Below, in pieces: positions 34,075 through 42,785 of a stretch of 64,000 bases of DNA. A model generated the notes under the pieces. That model did not search any database. It saw only the letters and a list, made by a program, of their open reading frames with translations, and was not told the origin of the DNA. Origin of the DNA: Mucilaginibacter kameinonensis (GTDB lineage Bacteria > Bacteroidota > Bacteroidia > Sphingobacteriales > Sphingobacteriaceae); assembly GCF_003675385.1 (NCBI RefSeq), contig NZ_RCWZ01000006.1, forward strand, positions 1 through 64,000, written 5' to 3'. The translations under genes were made by a program, and so were the position numbers. Each line of letters begins with the position of its first letter. Within the stretch, counting starts at the first letter, position 1.

Positions 34075-36360
34075 CTATTTCTTATCGGCATAAGTCTTGA
34101 AATAGCCGCACTCCTTTAACGCCTCTTTGTAATAAGCCGTTTGGTTATACTTTGCCTTTAACTCGGCGAAATAGTTATAGTAAGCATCGATTACCGCTTT
34201 GCTGATTTTCCCCTCGGAAAGTTTTTCGTAGCCGTTAAAACCAGGATCGTTATAAACTTCATTGAGTGCGCATTTGCTCAACATAAACGTACAACGGGCG
34301 CGCTGCTCATTGGTGGCGGCATTTTTACGGGCTAACTGATAATACTTTATAGCCACCTGCATGGAGATCAGTTTATCATCCATGCGTGGTTCGTCTTCAT
34401 AGTAATAACGGCCGGTTGGGCCGGTAGCTACCACATCCGATTCATAGAACAGCCTTGCATTACCATAGTACGTGATATTGTAATAGGCATTGGCCACAGC
34501 ATAAGCATTACGGTAAACGTTTTTGCCCTGCTTAATTTCGCTATCAAGGGTATAAAGTGTTTGCAGAAAGCTCAACGGCGTAAACTTTTGCTTTTGCGGT
34601 GCTTCATGATCACAATCATGACAGTCGGTTAACCTGCCGGTAAAAGGGTTGCCGGCAAGCAAAAAATTCTCAGGCGTCATCTTTTTAAGCTGGGCAATAG
34701 CTTCCGGTAATTTTTGCTGATAAGCCAGCATGATAGCCTGGTGGTAATATAAATTATTTAGCGTTATCGGGTAATAACGAAGCATGGCCTTTTCAAACGC
34801 AGTTTTATCCGGTTTGTTCAGCAGATCTATCATGTGCTGCACTCTCGCGCTATCGGCGTAAAAATCCTGTGCGTTATTGTTAAAACATACCTCCCTGATA
34901 GTGTTATCCTGTCTTTTATAAAGGCGGGAAATAGCCAGGTTACAAACGGATATAGCGTTGCTAAACCGCAGATCTTTTATTTTAAGCTTATTATCGCGTA
35001 GGTTGGCAAGCCAGTTAAGCGGCTCAATTAATTTAGCCTCGGCGTTGGCATCCATTTTTTTAAGGCTTTTGATGTAAAGCATCATATCCAGCAATTTGGC
35101 CTGCGCCACAATCATTTTGTCACCGGCAGGAAATTGATTTTTTGCTGTTGCATAATACTTTCCGGCTGAGGTATAGTTGCTATCCAAAAAGTTGAGGTAA
35201 CCGGCGGCAAGGTTCCAATAGTAAGGCTTGGCGGTATTGTTTTTTGAGGCGATATCTTCTACCAAACGTTTACCCGCATTGTCAGATTTCTTAACCGAAT
35301 CAGTTGTTGTGTTGCCCCAACCTGTTCCTACCTCGCGGATATTGATGAGGCGACTTAGCAGCAGATCGAGCTTTTCAGATTTGGGATTGATGGCCGCGAT
35401 AGTTTTTATAGCCCGGCCGGCATCGTATTGTACGCCCAACATATGCCATAGCGTTATTTTTTCTTCCGGGGTTTTGGCAAGTTTCAGGGTAGCAGTCCAA
35501 TCACTTTCATTTTGCGGGTGGAAACTCCAGAAACTCGGGATCTTCAATTTATAGGTGTAGTCGTAGCAGAGGCTGTACAGGTAATTTGATAACGCGTAGT
35601 TTTTTTGCCTGTGATAATACCCGGCTACGTAGCCCATTGTACGATAGTAAATGAGGTTTTTAGGAAAATGATCTTTAAACTGATCAAACAGTTTCACAGT
35701 TCTGTTCGAAGGTTCATCCAGAAAATAGTAATAACGTACCATTTGAAACCAGATACGTTCTTTAATAAAAGGATCGGTTTCTTTATCATAAGCCCCCACC
35801 AGTGCTGGCCCCAGGTTTACCGGCGAATGATTGGGCTTTACTTTATCCCACGAATAATACTGATCGTTCACAGAATAAGCCTCGGCATTTTTGGCCAGCC
35901 TAAGGTAGCTGTAAAACGCGTTAAGCATTTTGGGCGATATATTGCCGGTAACAATAGCAGGATATTTAGCAGGTAGCGCTTTAAGCGAACCGGTAGATTT
36001 ACGATAGATAGAATCAACGGCACCCGCGCTGGCTTTAAGGAGCAGGTATTGAAGCGACGCTTTATTGAACTGGTGATTAAAATGCTCGTACCATTCGTCA
36101 ACAATATTGTCGTTATACCAGGTGTTGCTGCCATCGGTATAGCCTAAGCCATAGTAAACCTCGTTACCGGTGTAAAAGAAGGGCGAGTATTGTTTGTTGA
36201 CAAAATATTCGGGTGTAAAAACAGAGTATTCTTCCTCGTATGAGTCGGCGCAGGCCCAGATCACACCTGCTATAGTTAGCGTGCATAAACTAAAAACGAG
36301 CAGAAATTTGCGTAATGGTTTCCTGGTTAAATTTTGAAAGGTCGATGTTGGCCAGTTCAT
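34075..36360 (-). CDS. Large TPR-like lipoprotein of unknown function
   Basis: The 761-residue protein has a membrane signal and probable lipobox Cys37 (GVIWAC-ADS) after a basic N-terminus. The body is helical with tandem A/Y-rich segments resembling TPR or Sel1-type repeats (WNLAAGYLNFLDSNYTSAGK, YYATAKNQFP; AYAVANAYYNITYYGNARLF). No catalytic motif is seen. The start at 36360 overlaps the end of the upstream lipoprotein gene by 71 bases; no other ATG close by would preserve the signal. The pair is thus translationally linked. Confidence 0.8.
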   Translation of the reverse strand: MNWPTSTFQNLTRKPLRKFLLVFSLCTLTIAGVIWACADSYEEEYSVFTPEYFVNKQYSPFFYTGNEVYYGLGYTDGSNTWYNDNIVDEWYEHFNHQFNKASLQYLLLKASAGAVDSIYRKSTGSLKALPAKYPAIVTGNISPKMLNAFYSYLRLAKNAEAYSVNDQYYSWDKVKPNHSPVNLGPALVGAYDKETDPFIKERIWFQMVRYYYFLDEPSNRTVKLFDQFKDHFPKNLIYYRTMGYVAGYYHRQKNYALSNYLYSLCYDYTYKLKIPSFWSFHPQNESDWTATLKLAKTPEEKITLWHMLGVQYDAGRAIKTIAAINPKSEKLDLLLSRLINIREVGTGWGNTTTDSVKKSDNAGKRLVEDIASKNNTAKPYYWNLAAGYLNFLDSNYTSAGKYYATAKNQFPAGDKMIVAQAKLLDMMLYIKSLKKMDANAEAKLIEPLNWLANLRDNKLKIKDLRFSNAISVCNLAISRLYKRQDNTIREVCFNNNAQDFYADSARVQHMIDLLNKPDKTAFEKAMLRYYPITLNNLYYHQAIMLAYQQKLPEAIAQLKKMTPENFLLAGNPFTGRLTDCHDCDHEAPQKQKFTPLSFLQTLYTLDSEIKQGKNVYRNAYAVANAYYNITYYGNARLFYESDVVATGPTGRYYYEDEPRMDDKLISMQVAIKYYQLARKNAATNEQRARCTFMLSKCALNEVYNDPGFNGYEKLSEGKISKAVIDAYYNYFAELKAKYNQTAYYKEALKECGYFKTYADKK

Positions 36361-37315
36361 AGTAGATGATGGTTGTATGTTGTTGTTTAGGTAGATGCTG
36401 TGTTATTTGTTTGGCGGCAGTGTTCAATGTGTTTCCGTCCGTTTCTTCAAGTTTAAAAATATCATTTTGTTTTACATAAACTCCTTCCATGAAAAAGCTT
36501 GCCGTAGCGCGGTAGTTAGCCTGCCCTTCAATTTGTTTAAAATGGGAACGGTCTGCAAGCTGTTGCCTCCCGATTTTTCCGTAAACCTGTATAACTCTGC
36601 CATCACGGATATGGATAGCCCAGGAAAACAGCGGCAAGGCAATATCCAGCTTTAAGGGGTACACGCTGAGATAGTCGATATACTTACCGGCATCCTCTTC
36701 ATTGTAAATTGAATTGGGTTGATGCAGGCCGGCATTGAGCTTGCCCATATTGTAAAACATCAATACGCCACGGTCAACCGATGGTATACCTGTACGGTCT
36801 TTAAATTTAACCTGGTGCAGGCGAATGGTAGCTTCCAGTTGCTTTTGGCTGAGTTTTTTAAATGCAGTTAAAAAACTGAAATATTTACCCCGGGTACTTA
36901 AGGACCAATCACAATCAACCTGAACAGTGGTATAGCCGATCTTCTTTTCTGCGGCCAGCTCATTAATCAGCCTATTGCAATGTACTGCAAGGGTAGTTAC
37001 TGCGGTATCGGCAATGTTTTCAAAGGTTTTATTGGTGATATAAATAACGGGAATAATGTTCAGGCCTGCCGGGATTTCGTTAAGCTGCACAACGGCGTTA
37101 GGGTAGGAGCGTTTTTCCTGATCGTTCCAGCTTACATCAAAAAAATGGATGTAAGCATTGTTGCCGGTTTGTTTTAGTAAAGCTGCCTGTTGCCTATTAA
37201 GGTTGAAATTTGTTTTCCAGTAGTAAAAAGCGGTTGAAGCATTCCCGGGCTTGCGGCAGGAGGCCACAGGAAGTAGCAAGGCTACTATTATAAACCACCA
37301 GAAATATTTAAGCAT
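36290..37315 (-). CDS. Lipoprotein of unknown function, possible TIM-barrel fold
   Basis: The 341-residue protein has a lipobox with Cys20 (LLLPVASC-RKP). Mature segments AYIHFFDVSWNDQEKRSYPN, NIIPVIYITNKTFENIAD, and VQVDCDWSLSTRGKYFSFL are spaced like strands and acidic loops of a (beta/alpha)8 barrel, and the last resembles the VQ(I/L)D-D pattern of DUF3142-type proteins. That resemblance is by eye and not certain. Its 3' end overlaps the 761-codon gene, so the two probably act together. Confidence 0.7.
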   Translation of the reverse strand: MLKYFWWFIIVALLLPVASCRKPGNASTAFYYWKTNFNLNRQQAALLKQTGNNAYIHFFDVSWNDQEKRSYPNAVVQLNEIPAGLNIIPVIYITNKTFENIADTAVTTLAVHCNRLINELAAEKKIGYTTVQVDCDWSLSTRGKYFSFLTAFKKLSQKQLEATIRLHQVKFKDRTGIPSVDRGVLMFYNMGKLNAGLHQPNSIYNEEDAGKYIDYLSVYPLKLDIALPLFSWAIHIRDGRVIQVYGKIGRQQLADRSHFKQIEGQANYRATASFFMEGVYVKQNDIFKLEETDGNTLNTAAKQITQHLPKQQHTTIIYYELANIDLSKFNQETITQISARF

Positions 37316-37399
37316 AGGTAATGCAGCAGGTTTTTTATCGATGGTAAAGTAAGGGAATTTTTGATATATTGTTTGGGAGATCCAGTATTACATTCTATC

Positions 37400-37554
37400 T
37401 GGTCGAAGTTTAGCGATAGCGTAACTTCGATCCCAAAACCGGTTAAGCTTTCAGCTTAACTGAAACAGACCAACTTTTTTTAATATTTCAGGTAGGCAAG
37501 CAGAATGCTTGCCTTATTTTAGGACGAAGTTACGCTGGCGCTAAACTTCGACCA
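37400..37554. repeat. Palindromic element with nested hairpins, family E
   Basis: Outer arms TGGTCGAAGTTTAGCG (37400-37415) and CGCTAAACTTCGACCA (37539-37554) are perfect 16-bp inverted repeats. Inside is a second inverted pair (AGCGTAACTTCG / CGAAGTTACGCT), then two separate hairpins: GTTAAGCT/AGCTTAAC (37442-37460) and GGCAAGC/GCTTGCC (37495-37513). The whole could fold as a cloverleaf-like structure. No coding region is seen. Confidence 0.8.
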
Positions 37555-37580
37555 GGGGTACCCTGCGTAGCCGAATAAAG

Positions 37581-37958
37581 ATGCTTATGAGAAACATTGT
37601 TTTTTTAGATGAGCCCGATAAATATTTTGATGAAAGTGAATTTATCGCTCATCTTCCCAGGGTTAGCGGAGAAGACGAGTTATTAAAAAAGCTAAGCGAG
37701 ACACTTGAATTTCCGGACTACTTCGGGAACAATTGGAACGCACTTTATGATTGTTTGTGCGATTTTCATTGGATGGCGAAGATGGGGATTGTGTTGGTTC
37801 ATCATGAACTGCCACTTCTTGCCGATGATAAAATAAAGATTTACCTAAATATACTTTTCGAGGCGACCGGGGATTGGCGAGATAATGAAGCGCATTATTT
37901 CAAAGTAATTTTTCCCGAGAAATCGAGGCGGTTTTTAGAGGCTAATCTTCTGATGTGA
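37581..37958 (+). CDS. Barstar-like ribonuclease inhibitor family protein
   Basis: The 125-residue protein carries the barstar family core: 'FPDYFGNNWNALYDCLCDF' preceded by a Leu/Glu-rich helix, and a later VHHELPLLADDKIKIYLNIL. Barstar blocks the RNase barnase; most bacterial homologues have no adjacent barnase gene, and none is seen here either. The start could be ATG 37581 or ATG 37587. The 3' end overlaps the opposite-strand 79-codon gene by 17 bases. Confidence 0.88.
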   Translation: MLMRNIVFLDEPDKYFDESEFIAHLPRVSGEDELLKKLSETLEFPDYFGNNWNALYDCLCDFHWMAKMGIVLVHHELPLLADDKIKIYLNILFEATGDWRDNEAHYFKVIFPEKSRRFLEANLLM

Positions 37959-38181
37959 GTATCACAGCGCAAAGCGCTCGTATTGTTTCTGCTAACTTAC
38001 CTTCTGCGTTTAATTGTACGAGTTCAGTCTCCCTAAAAATTCGTTTATATGTTTTTCCCTCGTGCTGTGCATCTATGGTAATATAGGCTTCAGTATTTAG
38101 GCTATCCGGGCCGGATCTTGTAACATTGAGGACTTCGAAGTGTGGTTCGAAAACTTCCTTTATTCTGTCAACTATTTCCAT
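37942..38181 (-). CDS. Small protein of unknown function
   Basis: The 79-residue product begins MEIVDRIKEVFEPHFEVLNV and ends LAETIRALCAVILTSED, with a balanced helix-strand-helix composition and no signal peptide. It overlaps the barstar gene convergently by 17 bases. I do not recognise the family, and no RNase-like catalytic motif is visible. Confidence 0.6.
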   Translation of the reverse strand: MEIVDRIKEVFEPHFEVLNVTRSGPDSLNTEAYITIDAQHEGKTYKRIFRETELVQLNAEGKLAETIRALCAVILTSED

Positions 38182-38283
38182 ATCTCAAAAATAGCGATTA
38201 AAACATTGCAATGTATGCATCGCATTTAACCTGTGTTAGTTATGTTGTCGCTAAATTTTGATGAAATATAGAAGAGGGGAAAA

Positions 38284-38318
38284 CAAAAAGAGCAGATGCT
38301 CATCCAAACATCTGCTCT
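38284..38318 (-). terminator. Intrinsic terminator of the RNase G/E gene
   Basis: AGAGCAGATG (38289-38298) pairs with CATCTGCTCT (38309-38318) in a 10-bp stem. On the minus strand it ends in a five-T run. Confidence 0.8.
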
Positions 38319-38370
38319 TTTAAAGATCTTTAATTTGTGCCATTTTCAAACAGTTGCACTTCTGAAAGTT

Positions 38371-39921
38371 TTACAGTTTAATTTCTTCGTCTTTTGATGA
38401 GAAGAAATGGAATTCCGTGATCTGGTAGGATGGGTTGCTTTTAACCTTTATCCATTGGCCATATTTGATAAACCACTTCATTTGGCGGTTATAGATGCCT
38501 TTTTTAATGTAGGCTTCAATATATGGATGTACGCACAGGGTAATCCCTTTTTCGTTTTGCTCGGTAAGGATATAATTGAAATTATTTTCAATGTCATCCA
38601 TCAGCAAAATGGTTGGCCTTATAGTGCCGGTTCCGTTACAGGTTGGGCAAACCTCGCTGGTAACAATGTTCATTTCTGGCCTTACACGCTGACGGGTGAT
38701 CTGCACTAAGCCAAATTTACTCGGAGGCAAAATGGTGTGCTTGGCACGGTCGTACTGCATTTCGGCACGCAGAAAATCAAAAAGCTCTTTACGGTTTTGA
38801 GGTTTGTGCATATCGATAAAATCGATCACCACAATGCCGCCCATATCGCGCAGGCGTAATTGCCTTGCTATTTCTTTGGCGGCTTCCTTGTTAACCTGGT
38901 AAGCGTTCTCTTCCTGGTTTTCTTTGCTGGCTGTACGGTTACCGCTGTTTACGTCAATAACGTGCAGGGCTTCGGTATGCTCAATTACCAGGTAAGCGCC
39001 ACCTGCAAGGTTCACGGTTTTACCAAACGCGCCCTTGATTTGCTTTTCGATACCGAAATGGTCAAATATAGGTTCCTTATGCTTGTGCATGCGGACTATA
39101 CTTTCCATATCGGGCGATATTTCATGAATGTATGAACGAATTTCTTCGAACATACTGTTGTCATTGGTATAGATGTGCTGAAAATCGGGGTTCAAAATAT
39201 CCCTGAGGATAGTTGATGTACGCCCAATTTCGCCCAATACCTTTTTTGAAGGCTCAACAGATGGCAGCTTGGTAATAAACTGCTCCCATTTTGAGATCAG
39301 ATCAAGCAGGTCTTTCTGCAGCTCATCAACTCCTTTACCTTCGGAAACTGTACGGATGATAACGCCAAAATGCTTTGGCTTAATGCTCTCAACTACTTTA
39401 CGGAGCCTGGTGCGCTCAGTGTTGCTTTTTATCTTTTTCGAAATTGAAATAGCTTCCGAAAAAGGTACTAAAACAACATACCGGCCTGCTATTGACAAGT
39501 CGGAACTTAAACGTGGCCCCTTAGTTGATATGGGTTCTTTGGCTATCTGTACCGGGATAAGCTGGTTTTTAGTCAATATCTCGGAGATTTTGCCTCCTTT
39601 ATTGATATCGGCCTCAAGCTTAAACCCATCCAATAGCTTAGATTGATATCCCCCGCTACGTACCTGTTTGGTCAGTTTAAGCAGGCTTTGTACCTGCGGA
39701 CCAAGGTCAAGATAATGCAAAAAGGCATCCTTCTCATAGCCAACGTCAACAAAGGCGGCATTTAGACTGGGCATGATCTTTTTGATACGGCCCAGGTAAA
39801 TATCACCAACTGTATAGTTGTTGCTTACCTGTTCTTTGTGAAGCTCTACGAGTTGTTTATCCTGTAATAATGCAATGGTAGCCCCGTTGGGGGATGAATC
39901 GATAATTAATTCTTTTATCAA
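38371..39921 (-). CDS. rng: Ribonuclease E/G family protein
   Basis: The 516-residue protein is an RNase G-type endoribonuclease acting in rRNA maturation and mRNA decay. An S1 domain is at ~37-125 (VGDIYLGRIKKIMPSLNAAF, VDVGYEKDAFL). The catalytic metal aspartates fall in EALHVIDVNSGNR and GGIVVIDFIDMHKPQNR. The zinc-link cysteines are in CPTCNGTG. The C-terminal scaffold of RNase E is absent, so it is the G-type. Neighbours in minus-strand order upstream are a COX24-like mini-protein, a TPR protein and HU. Confidence 0.94.
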   Translation of the reverse strand: MIKELIIDSSPNGATIALLQDKQLVELHKEQVSNNYTVGDIYLGRIKKIMPSLNAAFVDVGYEKDAFLHYLDLGPQVQSLLKLTKQVRSGGYQSKLLDGFKLEADINKGGKISEILTKNQLIPVQIAKEPISTKGPRLSSDLSIAGRYVVLVPFSEAISISKKIKSNTERTRLRKVVESIKPKHFGVIIRTVSEGKGVDELQKDLLDLISKWEQFITKLPSVEPSKKVLGEIGRTSTILRDILNPDFQHIYTNDNSMFEEIRSYIHEISPDMESIVRMHKHKEPIFDHFGIEKQIKGAFGKTVNLAGGAYLVIEHTEALHVIDVNSGNRTASKENQEENAYQVNKEAAKEIARQLRLRDMGGIVVIDFIDMHKPQNRKELFDFLRAEMQYDRAKHTILPPSKFGLVQITRQRVRPEMNIVTSEVCPTCNGTGTIRPTILLMDDIENNFNYILTEQNEKGITLCVHPYIEAYIKKGIYNRQMKWFIKYGQWIKVKSNPSYQITEFHFFSSKDEEIKL

Positions 39922-40044
39922 TTGCTACTCCATTTCTTATAACGGCAAAAACCGTGTGTTAATAAGTGGGTAAAAAAACACTAATAAATAAAAAGTTACC
40001 CGCCCCGGTTGGGGGCAGGTAAATTCAGCTTTGGTTAAAGCCGC

Positions 40045-40134
40045 TTATTTCTTTTTATGTCTGTTTTTTCTTAAACGTTTTTTACGTTTGTGGGTAGCCA
40101 TTTTGTGTCTTTTACGTTTTTTACCGCTCGGCAT
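40045..40134 (-). CDS. AURKAIP1/COX24 domain mini-protein (29 residues)
   Basis: A complete 30-codon frame on the minus strand starts at ATG 40134 and ends at TAA 40045. It encodes MPSGKKRKRHKMATHKRKKR followed by LRKNRHKKK, which is extremely basic and matches the short AURKAIP1/COX24 (mS38-like) proteins that Bacteroidota encode. Such proteins are likely ribosome-associated or RNA-binding. It lies between the TPR gene and rng, and is easily missed because of its length. Confidence 0.85.
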   Translation of the reverse strand: MPSGKKRKRHKMATHKRKKRLRKNRHKKK

Positions 40135-40156
40135 AATAATAATTTTTAAATGTGTG

Positions 40157-41011
40157 TTAGTTATTTAATTCCTTGATATATCCATCAATGCGCTGACTGA
40201 ATACAGGGTCAGGCATCATTTCTTTGCATTTCTGGTAAGCGTCAATAGCTTCCTTTTTCATACCTAATTGCTTATAGCTTTCGGCTAAATAGAAAGTAGG
40301 TTCCAGTTCCTGCTTTTGCGCAAGCAGTGTTTTAAACCTGCCTACCGCTTTTTCATACTGACCCGATTTCATGGCAAACATACCTAAGTTAAGGTTAGCG
40401 TTCCAATTGTTCGGGTCTTTTTTAACAACCTCAAGCAACAGCGCTATACCCTGCATAGGGCCGGCTGCGCCGTTAACGTAAGCTATGCCCAACCCGGTTT
40501 TGCCTTCAAGGCTTTCGGGCTGTAATTTCAAAGCATTTTGAAATGCTTCGGCTGCATTATTCACAAACGCGGGCTGAAATAAAGTATCCTGTGTAAGTTT
40601 ATATGCATCATTAAAACGGTTACCTGCATTTATCCAGTCTTGCACCTTGTTTTCTTTACGGGCTACTGCCTGGTAATAGAATGCTGCAGGCGCAGGCTGG
40701 TTAACATCGTCCCAGTGTTTGGCCAGTTGCGCTTGCAAAGCTGGTGCATCTGCGTCTGATGCTTTTTTTAACTGGGCTTCAAGGTCGTTGATCTTAGCCG
40801 CCAATGCATCCCCAATAGCTGCTTTGGCCGGGGCCGATACCATATCAACGGTAACGTTAGCTGCCGGTTTGGCGGCACCTGCAGAGGTAGCCATGGCCGG
40901 TTTGCTGTTTTTATCGTCTTTTGGTTTAACCAAACCTTTTACGGGCAACCAATACAAATAGCCCATAATAACAACTACGGCTGCACTAACGACTATTTGT
41001 TTCTTATTCAT
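40157..41011 (-). CDS. Membrane-anchored TPR protein
   Basis: The 284-residue protein has an N-terminal helix (about 6-26, IVVSAAVVVIMGYLYWLPVKG) that anchors it, an Ala/Lys-rich linker, and then three or more TPR units (VQDWINAGNRFNDAYKLTQD, WNANLNLGMFAMKSGQYEKA, EPTFYLAESYKQLGMKKEAI). TPRs mediate protein contacts; no partner can be named. It starts 12 bases after the HU gene stop on the same strand, so they are probably one transcript. Confidence 0.85.
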   Translation of the reverse strand: MNKKQIVVSAAVVVIMGYLYWLPVKGLVKPKDDKNSKPAMATSAGAAKPAANVTVDMVSAPAKAAIGDALAAKINDLEAQLKKASDADAPALQAQLAKHWDDVNQPAPAAFYYQAVARKENKVQDWINAGNRFNDAYKLTQDTLFQPAFVNNAAEAFQNALKLQPESLEGKTGLGIAYVNGAAGPMQGIALLLEVVKKDPNNWNANLNLGMFAMKSGQYEKAVGRFKTLLAQKQELEPTFYLAESYKQLGMKKEAIDAYQKCKEMMPDPVFSQRIDGYIKELNN

Positions 41012-41023
41012 GATGGCGTATAA

Positions 41024-41320
41024 TTATTTTTTGCTGGTTTTATTACCTGACTTTACTTTCTCAACAAAAGTTTTAGCTGGTTTAAAGCTTGGCACGAAGT
41101 GCTCAGGGATAATGATGGCAGTATTTTTTGAAATGTTACGTGCTGTTTTTTTAGCTCTTTTTTTAACAACAAAACTACCGAATCCTCTTACGTATACGTT
41201 TTCGCCGCCAACCATTGAGCTTTTAACAACTTTGAAAAACGCCTCAACAGTTTCCTGCACGTCTACTTTCTCTATACCTGTTTTTGATGAGATTTCAGTT
41301 ATAATTTCTGCCTTAGTCAT
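41024..41320 (-). CDS. HU family DNA-binding protein
   Basis: The 98-residue protein matches bacterial HU/IHF: MTKAEIITEISSKTGIEKVD at the start, then VKSSMVGGENVYVRGFGSF (the VxlrGFGsF motif) and a DNA-clasping arm with basic residues (KKRAKKTARNISKNT), and NPxxF-like IPEHFVPSFKPAK. HU bends and compacts DNA. It is the first gene of the HU-TPR pair and divergent from mutY, with a good -7 box upstream. Confidence 0.95.
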   Translation of the reverse strand: MTKAEIITEISSKTGIEKVDVQETVEAFFKVVKSSMVGGENVYVRGFGSFVVKKRAKKTARNISKNTAIIIPEHFVPSFKPAKTFVEKVKSGNKTSKK

Positions 41321-41370
41321 ATCTTATTTACTTAATTTTATTTTATAAATACTTAACTGTTTTGGGGTTG

Positions 41371-41378
41371 CAAAAGTA
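41371..41378 (-). promoter_or_regulatory. -7 promoter box of the HU gene
   Basis: On the minus strand the sequence reads TACTTTTG, an exact TAnnTTTG, about 50 bases upstream of the HU start codon. Confidence 0.55.
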
Positions 41379-41714
41379 TTGCTTTATCCGTTAACAGCGA
41401 AATATTTATCCTTTTTTTTTTGTTCAGCCCTTAAAACCTACACTATCGTTACAATTTTGAGTATGAGAGCCTTATAAATCATTGGCAAAATACAGTTTGC
41501 CAGTTGTGAAGAGGTGTGAAAAAAAGTGTGCAAATCCACCATCCTGATAGGGCTGGGCAACACTTACCTTTCACACTTTTTTAAGCGGGTCCGGCCCGGA
41601 TTTCTGAATTTCCTGTAGCAGTTTTCTTACCTCTGGTTTCTATCCCTTGTATCCTTAACTTCTTGTTTACTGGTTCCCGGCTTCCTGGTGCTGCAAATAC
41701 TTACTTTTACATCG
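41379..41714. other. Intergenic region between HU and mutY
   Basis: This divergent gap is AT-rich and holds no coding frame on either strand. A possible long-loop inverted pair AAAAAAGTGTG (41520-41530) and CACACTTTTTT (41572-41582) is present. The frame of mutY opens at GTG 41688 but the real start is placed at 41715. No clear -7 box for mutY was found. Confidence 0.5.
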
Positions 41715-42761
41715 ATGAATTTTACAGACGAAATAGTTCAATGGTATTTAAAGCATAAACGCGATCTGCCTTGGCGTAACACCACAGATGCTTACGTGAT
41801 CTGGCTTTCGGAAATTATACTCCAGCAAACCCGGGTAGAACAGGGGATGCCTTACTTTTATCGCTTCCTTGAAAAATACCCCGATGTAAGCAGTTTTGCC
41901 GCCGCCCATGAAGATGAGATCCTGAAACTGTGGCAGGGGCTGGGCTATTATTCAAGAGGGCGTAATATGCTCAAAACCGCGCGACTGGTGCAGGAGCTTC
42001 ATAATGGCCGTTTTCCGGATAGTTATAACGAGCTGATAAAACTAAAGGGAATTGGTGAATACACCGCGGCCGCAATAGCTTCATTTGCTGCAAATGAAGC
42101 AAAGGCTGTGGTTGATGGCAATGTTTACCGTGTGCTGGCGCGATACCTGGGTATTTACGAGCCCATCAACTCAACTGCAGGTAAAAAAACATTCCAGCAG
42201 GTAGCGGATGATTTTCTTAATAAGAAAATGCCAGGGCTGCATAATCAGGCCATGATGGAGTTTGGCGCTATGCTGTGCAAACCTAAAGCTCCGGGCTGTA
42301 ATATTTGCCCTGTACGAATGGATTGTGTGGCATTTAATACTAACGCGGTGGCCGACCTGCCGGTTAAATTAAAAAACCTGAAAGTGCGCGAACGCTTTTT
42401 AAATTATTTCCTGGTAACCGACGGGGATACCGTTTTAATGAACAAAAGGGGTGATAGGGATATCTGGGCGAATATGTATGATTTGCCTATGGTTGAAACA
42501 GATACGCTTTTAAGCACAAAAGAATTATTGAAACAACCTGCGGTTTTAGATGTTTTTGGTAATGATATTGAAGCAATAGAAGTTTCGCCGGTGTATAAAC
42601 ATATTCTTACCCATCAGCGACTTTTTGTTAGGCTGATAAAAATTGAGAATCAGCCACTCAAAACGAATGAAAACTGGGTAAAAATCAAGGTTCAAAACCT
42701 ACCGGAATTAGCATTGCCGAAAATCATTTTTATATTATTAAAAAATATTTTTAATTTGTAA
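41715..42761 (+). CDS. mutY: A/G-specific adenine glycosylase
   Basis: MutY removes adenine opposite 8-oxoguanine. The ~348-residue protein has the catalytic Glu33 in LSEIILQQTRVEQ, the helix-hairpin-helix LKGIGEYTAAAIASF, the catalytic Asp in VVDGNVYRVLARY, the [4Fe-4S] ligands Cys-x6-Cys-x2-Cys-x5-Cys in CKPKAPGCNICPVRMDC, and a C-terminal NUDIX-like 8-oxoG-recognition domain. The frame opens upstream at GTG 41688; Met at 41715 (MNFTDEIVQWYLKHKRDLPW) matches the family start. An SSB gene follows 24 bases later. Confidence 0.96.
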   Translation: MNFTDEIVQWYLKHKRDLPWRNTTDAYVIWLSEIILQQTRVEQGMPYFYRFLEKYPDVSSFAAAHEDEILKLWQGLGYYSRGRNMLKTARLVQELHNGRFPDSYNELIKLKGIGEYTAAAIASFAANEAKAVVDGNVYRVLARYLGIYEPINSTAGKKTFQQVADDFLNKKMPGLHNQAMMEFGAMLCKPKAPGCNICPVRMDCVAFNTNAVADLPVKLKNLKVRERFLNYFLVTDGDTVLMNKRGDRDIWANMYDLPMVETDTLLSTKELLKQPAVLDVFGNDIEAIEVSPVYKHILTHQRLFVRLIKIENQPLKTNENWVKIKVQNLPELALPKIIFILLKNIFNL

Positions 42762-42763
42762 AA

Positions 42764-42771
42764 TAATTTTG
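42764..42771 (+). promoter_or_regulatory. -7 promoter box of the SSB gene
   Basis: TAATTTTG is an exact TAnnTTTG match, 14 bases before the SSB ATG at 42786. Confidence 0.55.
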
Positions 42772-42785
42772 CGTTAATTTAGGGC

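Noticed and set aside
37942..38181. Possible barnase partner of the barstar gene
   Set aside because: The 79-residue product shows no RNase catalytic motif and is on the opposite strand.
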